A DNA stretch of 64,000 nt from Desulfomonilia bacterium (lineage in GTDB: Bacteria > Desulfobacterota > Desulfomonilia > UBA1062): assembly GCA_036567785.1 (NCBI GenBank), contig DATCTV010000034.1, positions 1 to 64,000 on the forward strand. The letters run 5' to 3'. The notes beneath the pieces are model-generated. The model was given only the letters and a program-made list of their open reading frames with translations. It had not been told where the DNA came from and did not search any database. The position numbers and the translations under genes are program-made. Of this stretch, positions 52,789 to 62,491 are shown piece after piece. Numbering within the stretch: the stretch's first letter is position 1; each line of letters starts with the position of its first letter.

Positions 52789-53413
52789 CAGTACCCATAA
52801 GGAAAGATAAAAAGGGCTTATCCGGACTTCCGTCGACTTGGATTACGATAAGACCCTTTTTATCAAACACCAGCCCCATCTGCTTAGAAGAAGAAAGGAA
52901 CCCTATTCCGTCAGCCCCTTCCGGAAAGATGATACATGCCGTATCATCGCCCCGCATCCACCTGGGGACAATGTCCGCCCTCACTCCGAAAAATACCGGA
53001 TTATACCGCTTTTCAAATACGTTTTTCATGATTTCTGCAGTGCTTTTCGAGGATAAATCTCCTGACATCATCCTGTTAAAAGGCTTATTGAGCACAGATT
53101 TTATCTGCGTTTCGTAACCGCTGTTTTTACCTTTGGATATCAATCCTGAAACATGTTTGCTGCTTGAAAAAAACCTTATTGAACCGTTCATAATTTCAAA
53201 ACCCATATCATCAGGAATACATGCATCGATAATGTCCGACCTTACATGCCTGCATTGACTTGAAACAGGCTTGACTATTTCCGGCTTTAACATCAACTCC
53301 GGTGTCAGTTTGAAAGCCCGTGTTATATAAAATCCGAAAAAGCAGACAAGTATGATAATGAAACCTGCAAGAAACCTTATCTGAATGTTGCCAGATTTGT
53401 TCCTTAGAACCAT
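52766..53413 (-). CDS. Membrane-anchored protein of unknown function
   Basis: This 215-residue protein has one N-terminal membrane helix (IRFLAGFIIILVCFFGFYI) and a soluble part with no recognised motif. Two Cys (SQCRH, DACIPDD) near the start of the soluble part could form a disulphide. It overlaps the preceding gene by ten bases, so they form a pair translated together. The soluble part would face the periplasm. Confidence 0.65.
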   Translation of the reverse strand: MVLRNKSGNIQIRFLAGFIIILVCFFGFYITRAFKLTPELMLKPEIVKPVSSQCRHVRSDIIDACIPDDMGFEIMNGSIRFFSSSKHVSGLISKGKNSGYETQIKSVLNKPFNRMMSGDLSSKSTAEIMKNVFEKRYNPVFFGVRADIVPRWMRGDDTACIIFPEGADGIGFLSSSKQMGLVFDKKGLIVIQVDGSPDKPFLSFLMGTVNLLREE

Positions 53414-53667
53414 TTTGGCTTGATGGGTTTGTCTGAAAATGTCTGGTGCACCGGGGGCGGCATATGGTCTCCCGGCTCAGGAGTCAACCGGGGCGGCTTT
53501 GGAATTTCCGGGGAATGTGGATGATGCATGCTGTCATCAGGTTCTTCTTCCTCTGCATGCGGCTGTTTGACCACGAACTTTTTACCGAGCAGCTTCATGA
53601 TCATTGGCGCCAGAAGAAAAACCGCTATAATGATTATGGAGATCAGATTCTGTTCTTTACCTTCCAT
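53404..53667 (-). CDS. Small membrane protein with proline- and histidine-rich tail
   Basis: This 87-residue protein has a single membrane helix (LISIIIIAVFLLAPMIMKLL) and a tail that is acidic, then Pro/His-rich (HAEEEEPDDSMHHPHSPEIP). The tail might bind metal or act as a spacer. It lies upstream of and overlaps the 215-residue protein gene. No family was recognised. Confidence 0.65.
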   Translation of the reverse strand: MEGKEQNLISIIIIAVFLLAPMIMKLLGKKFVVKQPHAEEEEPDDSMHHPHSPEIPKPPRLTPEPGDHMPPPVHQTFSDKPIKPKWF

Positions 53668-53690
53668 GACATTATTTTATCACAAAAATT

Positions 53691-54785
53691 TTACAAGTCA
53701 TATCCGGTTTTCAAACGAAACTGTTTTTCGAACCTTTCTAGGGCGAGCCCTATAAGTCTGTCTATGAGTTCTTTATATGATATTCCGCATGCTTCCCACA
53801 ATTTAGGGTACATGCTTATCCTGGTGAAGCCTGGTATCGTATTGATCTCATTTACTATTATCTCGCCGCTTTCTTTGAGGAAAAAATCAACACGCGCCAT
53901 ACCTTCGCAATTAAGCGTTTCATAGACTCTTTTCGCCGTCTCACGGAACTCGGCAACTTTTCCTTCTGGCAACTTGGCCGGAATTTCAAGGATCGCGCCG
54001 TTCTCATCTATGTACTTTGCCTCGTAGGAATAGAACTCATGGTTTGGAATTATTTCACCGGGTACTGAAACAATGGGATCGTCATTTCCGAGCACTGAGC
54101 ACTCAATCTCCCGGCCTTTTATACATTCCTCTACAAGGACCTTCATATCGTATTCAAACGCCTTTTTGACACCGGCCATAAACTCTTCTTCTGAATCAGC
54201 CTTGCTGACGCCTACAGATGAGCCCATATTCGCAGGCTTGATGAAAAGAGGCAGTCCGAGTTTTTCTACTGCCTTCTTGAAATCGGCGTCAGCTTCCTTT
54301 CTAAGCGTGATAAAATCGGCGATCCTTATACCGGCATCCCGAAGCAGCCTCTTTGCAACATCCTTGTCCATTCCCACTGCGGAACCCAGCACACCGGCAC
54401 CGACAAATGGGATGTCGGCAAGCTTCAGCATGCCCTGAATCGTGCCGTCCTCGCCGTATGTGCCGTGCAATACGGGAAATACGACATCAAGGCGGCCGAT
54501 TGCGGTTTCTTTCTTAATGTCCATGAGCTGTTTGCTGCTTTCGCCGGGGACAAGGGCAAGTTCGTTTCCGGTTTTATTAAGCGCAATGAGTTTGGGATTG
54601 GTTTCATTGAGAAGGTACCCTGTCTCATCGGTCAGATGCCATCCGCCCTCTTTGTCCATACTGATGAGAACAACCTCGTATTTATTCCTGTCAATCGCTG
54701 CTATCACGTTTTTTGCAGACTGCAGCGAGACCTCATGCTCGGCTGAACGTCCGCCGAATATTATCCCTACCCTGATTTTGCTCAT
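53691..54785 (-). CDS. ddl: D-alanine--D-alanine ligase
   Basis: This 364-residue ATP-grasp enzyme makes D-Ala-D-Ala for peptidoglycan. Motifs include [44 protein letters not shown] and [19 protein letters not shown]. The YPKLW region and length fit the DdlA/VanA-like branch that uses Tyr/Ser/Lys. The start overlaps the engB stop (ATGA). The gene is away from the mur cluster. Confidence 0.93.
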   Translation of the reverse strand: MSKIRVGIIFGGRSAEHEVSLQSAKNVIAAIDRNKYEVVLISMDKEGGWHLTDETGYLLNETNPKLIALNKTGNELALVPGESSKQLMDIKKETAIGRLDVVFPVLHGTYGEDGTIQGMLKLADIPFVGAGVLGSAVGMDKDVAKRLLRDAGIRIADFITLRKEADADFKKAVEKLGLPLFIKPANMGSSVGVSKADSEEEFMAGVKKAFEYDMKVLVEECIKGREIECSVLGNDDPIVSVPGEIIPNHEFYSYEAKYIDENGAILEIPAKLPEGKVAEFRETAKRVYETLNCEGMARVDFFLKESGEIIVNEINTIPGFTRISMYPKLWEACGISYKELIDRLIGLALERFEKQFRLKTGYDL

Positions 54786-55372
54786 GACATATCTCCGGGC
54801 GCTCCAATGGAAGATTCCACTATTTGCCAGACCTTATCGATGCCCGATCTGTCAACCGAAGATACTGCAATTACCTTAGCGGTTGACGATGCTTTGAGTG
54901 CCGCAATCAGCCTGTTTCTTTCCGACATGTTCACCTTGTCGGCCTTTGTCGCGGCAATAAGTACGCCAACTCCCATCCTGGATGCAATATCGATCAGCAT
55001 CCTTTCCTCTTCCTCGATATCCCTTCTGATATCCATTACAATAATCAGCAGTTTAAGGCTTGCATTCCCCGTGAAATAGCGCCTTGCCAGTCCGTCCCAT
55101 TCCGATTTCATACCCTTTGCGATCCTGGCATAGCCGTAACCCGGCATGTCCACCATGTAGATCGGAGGCATCTCAACAGTCTCCACAATAAAGTAATTGA
55201 TGTTTCGCGTCTTGCCGGGAACCTTGCTTGTCTGGACAAGGTTTTTCCTTCCGAGCAGGGCATTTATCAGTGAAGACTTACCTGCATTGGACCTGCCTGC
55301 AAACGTAACCTCAGGGGCATGCTCCCTTGCGTCATGGACGGTGCCTGCATAATCCGCATGCTTGATTTTCAT
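54782..55372 (-). CDS. engB: Ribosome biogenesis GTPase EngB/YsxC
   Basis: This 196-residue GTPase has G1 [16 protein letters not shown], a threonine-containing switch ([11 protein letters not shown]), G3 DMPGYGYA and G4 TKADK. EngB helps assemble the large ribosomal subunit and is often essential. It lies between the aminotransferase and ddl genes and is translationally coupled to ddl. Confidence 0.93.
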   Translation of the reverse strand: MKIKHADYAGTVHDAREHAPEVTFAGRSNAGKSSLINALLGRKNLVQTSKVPGKTRNINYFIVETVEMPPIYMVDMPGYGYARIAKGMKSEWDGLARRYFTGNASLKLLIIVMDIRRDIEEEERMLIDIASRMGVGVLIAATKADKVNMSERNRLIAALKASSTAKVIAVSSVDRSGIDKVWQIVESSIGAPGDMS

Positions 55373-55375
55373 ATA

Positions 55376-56512
55376 TCACAAACCCTTCAAGTACAGGCCT
55401 ACCCTGCGGATGCCTTCAATGATATTAGCCTCGGAATTGGCATAGGAAAACCGTATAAAACTCTTTACCTCATGCCCGAAGTCGATACCTGGCGTCACGC
55501 CGACACCCGTGTTCTTGAGTATGTCAAATGCAAGCCTGTACGAGTCATCCGTTATATGATCGATATTCGCCATTACATAAAATGCGCCGGTGGGTCTTGA
55601 CTCGACCCTGAAGCCGTATTTTTCCATTTCGGAGAGCATTACAATCCTGCGTTTTGCGAAAACCTCCTTCATGGCCTCGCAGTCGGGACCGGCTTTTTCA
55701 AGGGCGGCCACTCCCGCCCACTGTGCAAAAGAAGGCGCGCATATTACAAGATTCTGCTGCAGCTTCTGCGCAGCCCTTATAAGCCTTTTCGGGAATATCG
55801 CCCAGCCAAGCCGCCAGCCTGTCATGGCCCAGGCCTTTGAAAAACCGTTAATGATAATGGCATCGTCTGTGAATTCTCTCATTGTATGCTGCTCGCCTTC
55901 ATAAACAAGGCCGTGATATATCTCGTCGGATATTATCGTTATGCCTGATTCGGCAAGCGCAGCCATCCTGTCCCTGTCCAGACACACGCCCGTTGGGTTT
56001 GACGGGGAATTTATGAGTATGGCCCTGGTATTATGATGAATGGCAGCCCTCACCCTATCGGGATCGAGCCTGAATCCGTCGTTACGTGTAGGCACATAAT
56101 CTATCACTGCATCCAGAACGCGTGCAAAGTTCGGATAGCATGCATAGCGGGGATCGGTCATGATAATACTGTCACCCGCATCCAGCAGCACTGCAAATGC
56201 AATGAGAAGAGCCGCGGATGAACCTGTTGTCACAAGCACCTGTGAAGGGTCAACGTCAACCCCGTATGTTCTTTTGTAATGTGCGCATATCGCCTCCCTC
56301 AGTTCGGGTATGGCCAGAGAATGCGTATAATGGGTCTTTCCTTCTTCCATAGCCTTTATGGCCGCCGTCCTGACGCAAAGAGGCGTGTCGAAATCGGGCT
56401 CGCCCACTTCGAGATGAATGACGCCCATTTCATTGGGCAGGTCATGCGCCGCCTCGAGTATGTCCATTACAAGAAAGGGCTTAATGTCTTCTGCTTTTCG
56501 CGAGATGTGCAT
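55376..56512 (-). CDS. PLP-dependent aminotransferase (class I/II)
   Basis: This 378-residue enzyme has the family pattern LEVGEPDFDTP near 35, INSPSNPTGV near 170 and the PLP lysine in INGFSKAWAMTGWRLGW near 230, with R..FS near the end. It resembles aspartate or alanine-type aminotransferases of the AspB/AlaA group. The substrate is not certain. It lies three bases upstream of engB. Confidence 0.88.
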   Translation of the reverse strand: MHISRKAEDIKPFLVMDILEAAHDLPNEMGVIHLEVGEPDFDTPLCVRTAAIKAMEEGKTHYTHSLAIPELREAICAHYKRTYGVDVDPSQVLVTTGSSAALLIAFAVLLDAGDSIIMTDPRYACYPNFARVLDAVIDYVPTRNDGFRLDPDRVRAAIHHNTRAILINSPSNPTGVCLDRDRMAALAESGITIISDEIYHGLVYEGEQHTMREFTDDAIIINGFSKAWAMTGWRLGWAIFPKRLIRAAQKLQQNLVICAPSFAQWAGVAALEKAGPDCEAMKEVFAKRRIVMLSEMEKYGFRVESRPTGAFYVMANIDHITDDSYRLAFDILKNTGVGVTPGIDFGHEVKSFIRFSYANSEANIIEGIRRVGLYLKGL

Positions 56513-56514
56513 GT

Positions 56515-56826
56515 CTATTCCTTAAAGTCTTTATTTTCTTCAGTTTCATCCGGCAATCCTGTTTGTCTTCTGAATCTGATAAAATAAATTACAGGCCAGG
56601 GGAGTACAATGAGCGTGCTCAGCACTGACAGGTGCCATCCTTTGCTGATAAGAGAGCTGCCAAGCTGTTCCACCCTCCAATCCGGCGCAAGAAGGCCGCA
56701 TATGACGAGCCCGAACCAGACATACAAGAAGAGCATTACATGGAAGTGATACCTGAGAAGCCATACAATCCGCCTTTTGAGGCCCTTATCCGGAAATGAA
56801 ATGTCTTTTTCTGATGTCTCATTCAT
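56515..56826 (-). CDS. Small two-helix membrane protein
   Basis: This 103-residue protein has two hydrophobic segments (FHVMLFLYVWFGLVICGLLA and HLSVLSTLIVLPWPVIYFI) with charged ends. ATG 56826 is chosen over GTG 56835 because AAGGGG lies in front. The family is unknown. It follows a DUF422-like membrane protein and an Fe-S protein on the same strand, and could be a third subunit of a membrane complex. Confidence 0.65.
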   Translation of the reverse strand: MNETSEKDISFPDKGLKRRIVWLLRYHFHVMLFLYVWFGLVICGLLAPDWRVEQLGSSLISKGWHLSVLSTLIVLPWPVIYFIRFRRQTGLPDETEENKDFKE

Positions 56827-56842
56827 GACAGTCACCCCTTTA

Positions 56843-57673
56843 TCAGATGTTGAACAGTATGGTAACCGGTAATAAAATCATGATGACAATCACCATGAGG
56901 TATAAAACGACCGTTTTTTTGATCTCACCCCAGCCGTTTTTGGATTCAACCCATCTGAACGAGAACGAGAACATGAACACCAGCAGAATCCAGTCTATGA
57001 AATTGATGAGCGGGATACCCAGAATCCTTGTGGGATACCTGAGGCCGTCTGGAAAGAACCCTGCAAAAAACCTGAGTACCGCATTATCCGGCGTGGTCAT
57101 GAAGACATGGTTATCAAAATTGTAGGCGTCTATCACCCCGGGACCGATCGATACTACGCCCTTTTCACAAGGCACCCAGAGCCACCAGTTGTATATCGTG
57201 GCAAGAGGGTCTTCTATGAGGTCAATCATCACGCAGATGCTTGCATCGATCACAGCCAGGAGAAGTATGGTTTTTACGATGGAACCTTTGAATAATGCAA
57301 ATTCCCTGGCTTCCGGGTGGTATCCGTCCTTTTCATAAGTCTTCAAGGAGCGCGGCCCGTAAACTATGCGGTTCGTGAATTCGATCACGATATATACTAT
57401 CGCCACCCAGGAAAGCGGGTTTAAAAGAGGCGTCGCATAAACATAAACACTGAAGCCGGGGTATATGTACGCCCCGCAGAGCACGCCCAGATTTTCAACG
57501 ACCGCGGTAAGGAAAAAACCTGCCGAAAATTCCCTCAGTGTCCTTTTCCATCCGTGCACCCAGGTGGAATGCGCAAAACATAAGACGAACATCGAAATGA
57601 GGCTCACCTCGAACATCGTCTTCATGAAGCGCGCAGGTTCAATCCCGAAAAGATCAAAGAATGCTCCCGCCAT
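56843..57673 (-). CDS. Membrane protein resembling the carotenoid biosynthesis CruF/DUF422 family
   Basis: This 276-residue protein has about six or seven hydrophobic segments. The pattern VVENLGVLCGAYIYPGF, PLLNPLSWVAIVYIVIEF, DPLATIYNWWLW and IPLINFIDWILL recalls DUF422/CruF carotenoid hydratases, though the match is partial. No other carotenoid genes are in the window. It begins one base after the stop of an Fe-S protein gene, so a redox or lipid-modifying membrane complex is possible. The assignment is tentative. Confidence 0.6.
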   Translation of the reverse strand: MAGAFFDLFGIEPARFMKTMFEVSLISMFVLCFAHSTWVHGWKRTLREFSAGFFLTAVVENLGVLCGAYIYPGFSVYVYATPLLNPLSWVAIVYIVIEFTNRIVYGPRSLKTYEKDGYHPEAREFALFKGSIVKTILLLAVIDASICVMIDLIEDPLATIYNWWLWVPCEKGVVSIGPGVIDAYNFDNHVFMTTPDNAVLRFFAGFFPDGLRYPTRILGIPLINFIDWILLVFMFSFSFRWVESKNGWGEIKKTVVLYLMVIVIMILLPVTILFNI

Positions 57674-58522
57674 TCATCGCTCTCCGGTTACATGTTCCGG
57701 CCATCTTTTTCTGGGGACCATGCTTATTGCATTGTTGGGGCAGACCTTTATGCACTGTCCGCACCCGTAGCACCTCTCATACGATACCAGTGAAGACTGT
57801 TTTTTCCCGTTCCTTTTTATCACCTGCCTCGCCTTGAAGTGGCAGACCTGCGCACATCTCCCTCTACCATCACACTTCGAGTTGTCCGTAGCTGCAATCA
57901 AGTCGCCGTGAATAATCACTCTGGATTTATACCCTATGGCCTCGTTTGCAAGAAAGGGCGCGCATGTGGGTGAAGAGCAGTGGCATATTCCGGCGTCCCC
58001 GTCCCTTATCACATAAACGTTTGACACGAGTCCCATGTTCTGGCAACTCGTCTCGATTTCAAGAAGTTCCTTTTTGCTTATTATCCGGTATGTCTCGAGC
58101 CTGCCGAACTTTTCGCCGCATGTGCCTATCTGGATATCGACATCGATCGGGGTATCCATGAACATGTCGAGCCTGCCACCTGCAATATCCCTTGCATCCG
58201 GCCCGAGATCTTTGGCCGTATCCAGCCTGCATGCGCAAGGGCCCGCAGCAATGGGAAATTCCTCCGGCAGTTTGTCGATATAATCATATATTTCGTTAGC
58301 GCTCATGATTTTTGTCACGACGGTCGCCGATGCCAGGACATCGAATATCCGGTGCACCAGCCTTATGGGCAGTTTCTTTTCCGCTTCGAGAAACCTGAGC
58401 ACCGCTTGCATCACAAGAGGTTCCCTAGGGGCGTAAAATTCTATGAGCTTTTCCCGGCCCTTTCTGTCATGGATCTTTACCCTTTCCTCACGGTCTTTTA
58501 GCCAGGGTTCCTTGTCTTTCAT
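57674..58522 (-). CDS. Iron-sulphur protein with ferredoxin domain
   Basis: This 282-residue protein has several cysteine groups. PCACR is near residue 95, ICHCSSPTC near 180 and CDGRGRCAQVC near 217. A complete ferredoxin motif CYGCGQCIKVCP is near 253. It has no signal peptide and is probably cytoplasmic, facing the membrane. It is encoded directly before a membrane protein with no gap, so the two probably interact. The enzymatic role is unknown. Confidence 0.8.
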   Translation of the reverse strand: MKDKEPWLKDREERVKIHDRKGREKLIEFYAPREPLVMQAVLRFLEAEKKLPIRLVHRIFDVLASATVVTKIMSANEIYDYIDKLPEEFPIAAGPCACRLDTAKDLGPDARDIAGGRLDMFMDTPIDVDIQIGTCGEKFGRLETYRIISKKELLEIETSCQNMGLVSNVYVIRDGDAGICHCSSPTCAPFLANEAIGYKSRVIIHGDLIAATDNSKCDGRGRCAQVCHFKARQVIKRNGKKQSSLVSYERCYGCGQCIKVCPNNAISMVPRKRWPEHVTGER

Positions 58523-58525
58523 TCT

Positions 58526-59920
58526 TCAGTCTGACTCTTTCAATTTGATAAAATTCAAAGCTTCGCTTTTATTTGTTATTAGACCTTCCGCACGGGCCTC
58601 CTCGACCCTGACAAGAAGCTTGCCGACTTCCGGGCCGGGTCCTATCCCGAGTTCAGCCATGACATCGTTGCCGTTTAAAAGAGGCTCTTTCCTGTTGTTC
58701 AGATACACATCAATATAATATTCCCAGATGCGTCTTATCATTTCTTCAATCTCTGTCCTGACGCCTATATAGCCGGGGTCTTTACCTGTAGCCACGGCAT
58801 CGGCAAGAGAAAGAAGCAGGAGTTCCGGCATGAATGCTTCAGCGTTCTTTATAAGCCTATGCATCGCCTTTGTCGTCATTATTCCGCCGCAGGCCAGATC
58901 CAGGACCCTCATATGCATGCCGATCAGTCCTGAGATACTCGAGCAGAAGGCGGATGAAAACCTGAGGTTCCTGCAAAGCGTATCCGCAATTTTCGCACCA
59001 GCGCCGGCATGGGCATAAAAATGCACCATGCCGTTTTCAGCGTCTTCGCGAGTCGAAGGTTTCCCGATATCATGCATAAAAGCGGCAAGCCTGAGCATGC
59101 AGGCCCTGTCAATGCCGTCCTCAACCTCTTCGGACAGCATAGCACCTGCCCCCGGCAGGAGATCTTCCGCTTCGTCAATAAGCGCATCAACGGTCTCGGC
59201 AACGAGTGTGGCGTGCTTTATAAGCGGCCAGCGGTGGTAAACACCCTGATATATGTCTTCGTATCCCGGAAACAGGATTTCCCTGATTCCCGTCTCTTCC
59301 ATGAGGGAGAATATACCTGCGCCTCTCTTATATGAAAGGGCGCAGACCAGCTCCTGTTTTATCCGTTCCGGTGCGATATTTTTCAGCCCCGGCGCATATT
59401 TCTTTATCAATGAGGTCGTGCCGTCCTCTATCGAGAACTCGAGCACTGCAGCAAACCTGAGACATCTGAAAGTCCTCAGTGCATCATCTGCGAACCCTTT
59501 TTCCGATACGGCCCTGATAGTCCTGCTGTTAAGATCGCTGACACCGTTTAACGGGTCATGTATTTCCATGTTTGCGAGGTTAAGCGCAATTGCATTGATG
59601 GTGATGTCGCGGTTAAGAAGGTCTTCATTCAGGCTCGACCCTTTGGGTGCGCACACGTCGAGAGTGATGCCATCTCTCGATACGGTCCTTGCTATGCCGC
59701 GGCTTTCGTCCATCCAGAACGGTTTCGAACCCAGGCAGGACGCTAGTGTTAAGGCCTTGTCCCATACGTTGCCGAAGGTAAGTATGTCGTAGTCGACGGG
59801 GATTTTACCGAGCAGCAGATCCCTTACACTGCCGCCGACAAGGTAGTCGCTCTCATCAAGAGTCCGGCTTATCCGCCTGATTACCTCGTTATCTTTTGCG
59901 ATAGTCCACTGCTCGGGCAT
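58526..59920 (-). CDS. cca: tRNA nucleotidyltransferase/poly(A) polymerase family protein with HD domain
   Basis: This 464-residue protein has the nucleotidyltransferase motif LVGGSVRDLLLGKIPVDYDI. It has RNA-binding CCA-enzyme helices (ALRTFRCLRFAAVLEFSIE) and an HD domain with AAFMHDIGKPSTRED. It either adds CCA to tRNA or is a related A- or CC-adding enzyme. ATG 59920 with GGAGG upstream is chosen. It overlaps the end of hisD by about 32 bases, and the Fe-S gene follows four bases later. Confidence 0.88.
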   Translation of the reverse strand: MPEQWTIAKDNEVIRRISRTLDESDYLVGGSVRDLLLGKIPVDYDILTFGNVWDKALTLASCLGSKPFWMDESRGIARTVSRDGITLDVCAPKGSSLNEDLLNRDITINAIALNLANMEIHDPLNGVSDLNSRTIRAVSEKGFADDALRTFRCLRFAAVLEFSIEDGTTSLIKKYAPGLKNIAPERIKQELVCALSYKRGAGIFSLMEETGIREILFPGYEDIYQGVYHRWPLIKHATLVAETVDALIDEAEDLLPGAGAMLSEEVEDGIDRACMLRLAAFMHDIGKPSTREDAENGMVHFYAHAGAGAKIADTLCRNLRFSSAFCSSISGLIGMHMRVLDLACGGIMTTKAMHRLIKNAEAFMPELLLLSLADAVATGKDPGYIGVRTEIEEMIRRIWEYYIDVYLNNRKEPLLNGNDVMAELGIGPGPEVGKLLVRVEEARAEGLITNKSEALNFIKLKESD

Positions 59921-61175
59921 GTGCCTCCAGGTCTTCCGCCCGGGCAATACAGGCCGCCTTTGACCCTAGCTCGAGCACAGCTTTTTCGGACATTCCGACA
60001 ATGGAAGTCCTTTTCACAAAATCATAAACCCCCAGAGGCGAGTAGAACCTTGCCGTCGAGGAAGTCGGCAGCGTGTGATTGGGGCCTGCTATATAATCGC
60101 CTATCGATTCCATTGAATGGTATCCGAGGAATACCGCCCCGGCATTTTCAACTCTGCCTAGCAGTTCAAAAGGATTTCCGACCATGAGCTCCAGATGCTC
60201 AGGGGCAATCATGTTGGCGATGTCGAGGGCCTCGCTGATATCGTGCGTAAGGATGAACGCCCCGTGGCTTGCAAGCGATTCATTAGCGATATCCTTCCTG
60301 GGCAGACTTTCCATCTCGCTTTCAATAAGTTTCATAACTTGCGCCGCCAGCTTTTTATCCGGCGTAATAAGCATGGACGAGGCCGCCGTATCGTGTTCCG
60401 CCTGAGACAAGAGGTCTATCGCCACCCATCTCGGGTCTGCCCCGCTGTCTGCGACAACGACGATCTCAGAAGGCCCGGCCACCGCCTCGATACCTATAAT
60501 ACCCTGCAGGATTGACTTTGCATGGGCAACATAGACATTGCCCGGGCCCACCACCTTATCAACTCTCGGAACGGATTCGGTACCGAAGGCAAGGGCAGCA
60601 ATCGCCTGGGCGCCGCCTATTCTGTAGATTTTTTCAATGCCGGCAATGTGTGCGGCCGCAAGCAGTGCGTTATTCACCCTGGCCTTGGGAGTCGGTGAGA
60701 CAACGACAATATTCTTTACCCCTGCAATTTTCGCAGGGATCACATTCATGAGAAAGGTGGATGGAAATGCATTCCGGCCGCCGGGAGTATAGACGCCAAC
60801 ACTCGCAATCGGCGTCACTTTCTGCCCCAGGATGGAACCGGTTTCGTCCGTTGTTATCCATGAATTTTCCTTCTGCCGCAAATGAAACGCCTCAATCCTT
60901 TCAGCCGCAGTCAAGAGCGCGTCGTAAAGGCTTTTATCAATTTTCGATGCAGCCTTGTTTATCTCCTTTGAGGTAAATGCAATACCGTTCTTCTCAGGAT
61001 CGTATTCATCAAACCTGCGTGTAAGGTCAAAAAGGGCCTTGTCTCCGTCTTCCCTGACTTTTTCTATAATCTCCCTGACAACGATATCGATATCAGGCGA
61101 AGTGATCCTCTTGCGGTCAAGGATTTCATCGAGTTTAATTTTCCACCCTGTCTCGGATGTTCTGATGGTCTGCAT
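59889..61175 (-). CDS. hisD: Histidinol dehydrogenase
   Basis: This 428-residue NAD-dependent zinc enzyme performs the last two steps of histidine synthesis. Motifs are PGGRNAFPSTFLMNVIPA, VAGPSEIVVVADS, the zinc ligands in LLSQAEHDTAA and PEHLELMVGNP. Length is normal. It is the only his gene in the window and follows murA after four bases. This murA-his arrangement is found in deltaproteobacteria, where hisG is often between them but is missing here. Confidence 0.93.
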   Translation of the reverse strand: MQTIRTSETGWKIKLDEILDRKRITSPDIDIVVREIIEKVREDGDKALFDLTRRFDEYDPEKNGIAFTSKEINKAASKIDKSLYDALLTAAERIEAFHLRQKENSWITTDETGSILGQKVTPIASVGVYTPGGRNAFPSTFLMNVIPAKIAGVKNIVVVSPTPKARVNNALLAAAHIAGIEKIYRIGGAQAIAALAFGTESVPRVDKVVGPGNVYVAHAKSILQGIIGIEAVAGPSEIVVVADSGADPRWVAIDLLSQAEHDTAASSMLITPDKKLAAQVMKLIESEMESLPRKDIANESLASHGAFILTHDISEALDIANMIAPEHLELMVGNPFELLGRVENAGAVFLGYHSMESIGDYIAGPNHTLPTSSTARFYSPLGVYDFVKRTSIVGMSEKAVLELGSKAACIARAEDLEAHARAVDYRKR

Positions 61176-61179
61176 GATA

Positions 61180-62445
61180 TCAAAGACCTCCCTTTTCTCT
61201 CCTGATCGAAGCCCCGACGGAATTCAGTTTCTTGTCGAGCCCTTCGTAACCCCTGTCCAGGTGGTATATGCGGCGGATTTCCGTATAACCCCTTGCATTT
61301 AGCCCTGCCAGAACAAGGCTTGCCGATGCCCTCAAATCCGTCGCCATGACGTTGGCGCCTTCAAAGCGTTTAATGCCGTGGATAATGACCGTGTTCCCTC
61401 TTTCTTCAAGATTGGCACCCATCCTGATCAGCTCCGGCACATGCATGAAGCGGTTTTCGAATATGTTCTCGGTTATGCTTGAAACGCCTCCCGCAATGCA
61501 GGCAAGCGTCATGATCTGAGCCTGCATGTCAGTCGGAAAGCCCGGGAAAGGCGCCGTGCTGACATCAACGGGCTTTAAGTCCACATCGCCGTCAATCTCG
61601 ATTATTCCATCTCCGGCTTGAGTTATTTTAATGCCCATATCGTTCAGCTTTTCAGATATGGCCTCTACATGATCGTTTCTGGCGTTCTTAATCCTGAGTC
61701 TTCCCTTTGTTACGGCGGCTGCAACCATAAGGGTGCCCGCTTCTATCCTGTCCGGTATGACCGTATGCTCAAGTCTGCCCAGCTCTTTTACTCCTTCGAT
61801 GGTTATCGTGCTGCGGCCTGCGCCTTCGATATGTGCGCCCATTGCAATAAGGGCATCGGCCAGGTCAACAATCTCGGGTTCCATAGCCGCACCTTCGATT
61901 ATTGTCGTGCCTTCGGCCAGGCTTGCAGCCATCAGGACGTTTTCCGTACCGCCGACCGTCGTGTTGTTGAATATAATGCGTGAGCCTTTAAGCTTTTTCG
62001 CCTTTGCATAGACATAGCCGTGTTTAAGTTCAATCTCGGCCCCCATTTTTTCCATCGCCTTTAAATGCAGGTCAATAGGCCTGACCCCGATTGCACATCC
62101 TCCCGGCAGTGAGACCTTGGCCTGTCCGTATCTGGCCAGAAGAGGCCCCAGCACGAGGATGGATGCTCGCATGCTCTTGACCAGATCATAAGGCGCAGCA
62201 AAGCAGGTTATATTCGAGGGGTCAATCTCGACGACACCGGACTCAAGCCTTTCCCATCTGACACCCAGCACGCCCAGTACTTCCAGCATGGTTTTTATGT
62301 CCATCAGCTGGGGAATGTTTTTATATCTGCACAGACCGCCGGCAAGAATAGAGGTGCATAAAACAGGTAGCGCTGCGTTTTTTGAACCCGATACACACAC
62401 ATCGCCGATGAGGGTCTTGCCGCCGTCGATAACAAACTTGTCCAT
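61180..62445 (-). CDS. murA: UDP-N-acetylglucosamine 1-carboxyvinyltransferase MurA
   Basis: This 421-residue enzyme catalyses the first committed step of peptidoglycan synthesis. The active-site Cys is in SLPGGCAIGVRPIDLH near residue 117, so the fosfomycin target Cys is conserved. FPGFPTDMQAQ and EINRIYHLDRGYE-type end (RRIYHLDRGYEGL) are present. It lies 46 bases after the histidine kinase gene, on the same strand. Confidence 0.94.
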   Translation of the reverse strand: MDKFVIDGGKTLIGDVCVSGSKNAALPVLCTSILAGGLCRYKNIPQLMDIKTMLEVLGVLGVRWERLESGVVEIDPSNITCFAAPYDLVKSMRASILVLGPLLARYGQAKVSLPGGCAIGVRPIDLHLKAMEKMGAEIELKHGYVYAKAKKLKGSRIIFNNTTVGGTENVLMAASLAEGTTIIEGAAMEPEIVDLADALIAMGAHIEGAGRSTITIEGVKELGRLEHTVIPDRIEAGTLMVAAAVTKGRLRIKNARNDHVEAISEKLNDMGIKITQAGDGIIEIDGDVDLKPVDVSTAPFPGFPTDMQAQIMTLACIAGGVSSITENIFENRFMHVPELIRMGANLEERGNTVIIHGIKRFEGANVMATDLRASASLVLAGLNARGYTEIRRIYHLDRGYEGLDKKLNSVGASIRREKGGL

Positions 62446-62491
62446 TTTTCAACCTCGGTTATTTTTTGTGACTATATAAAGTATTGGACAA

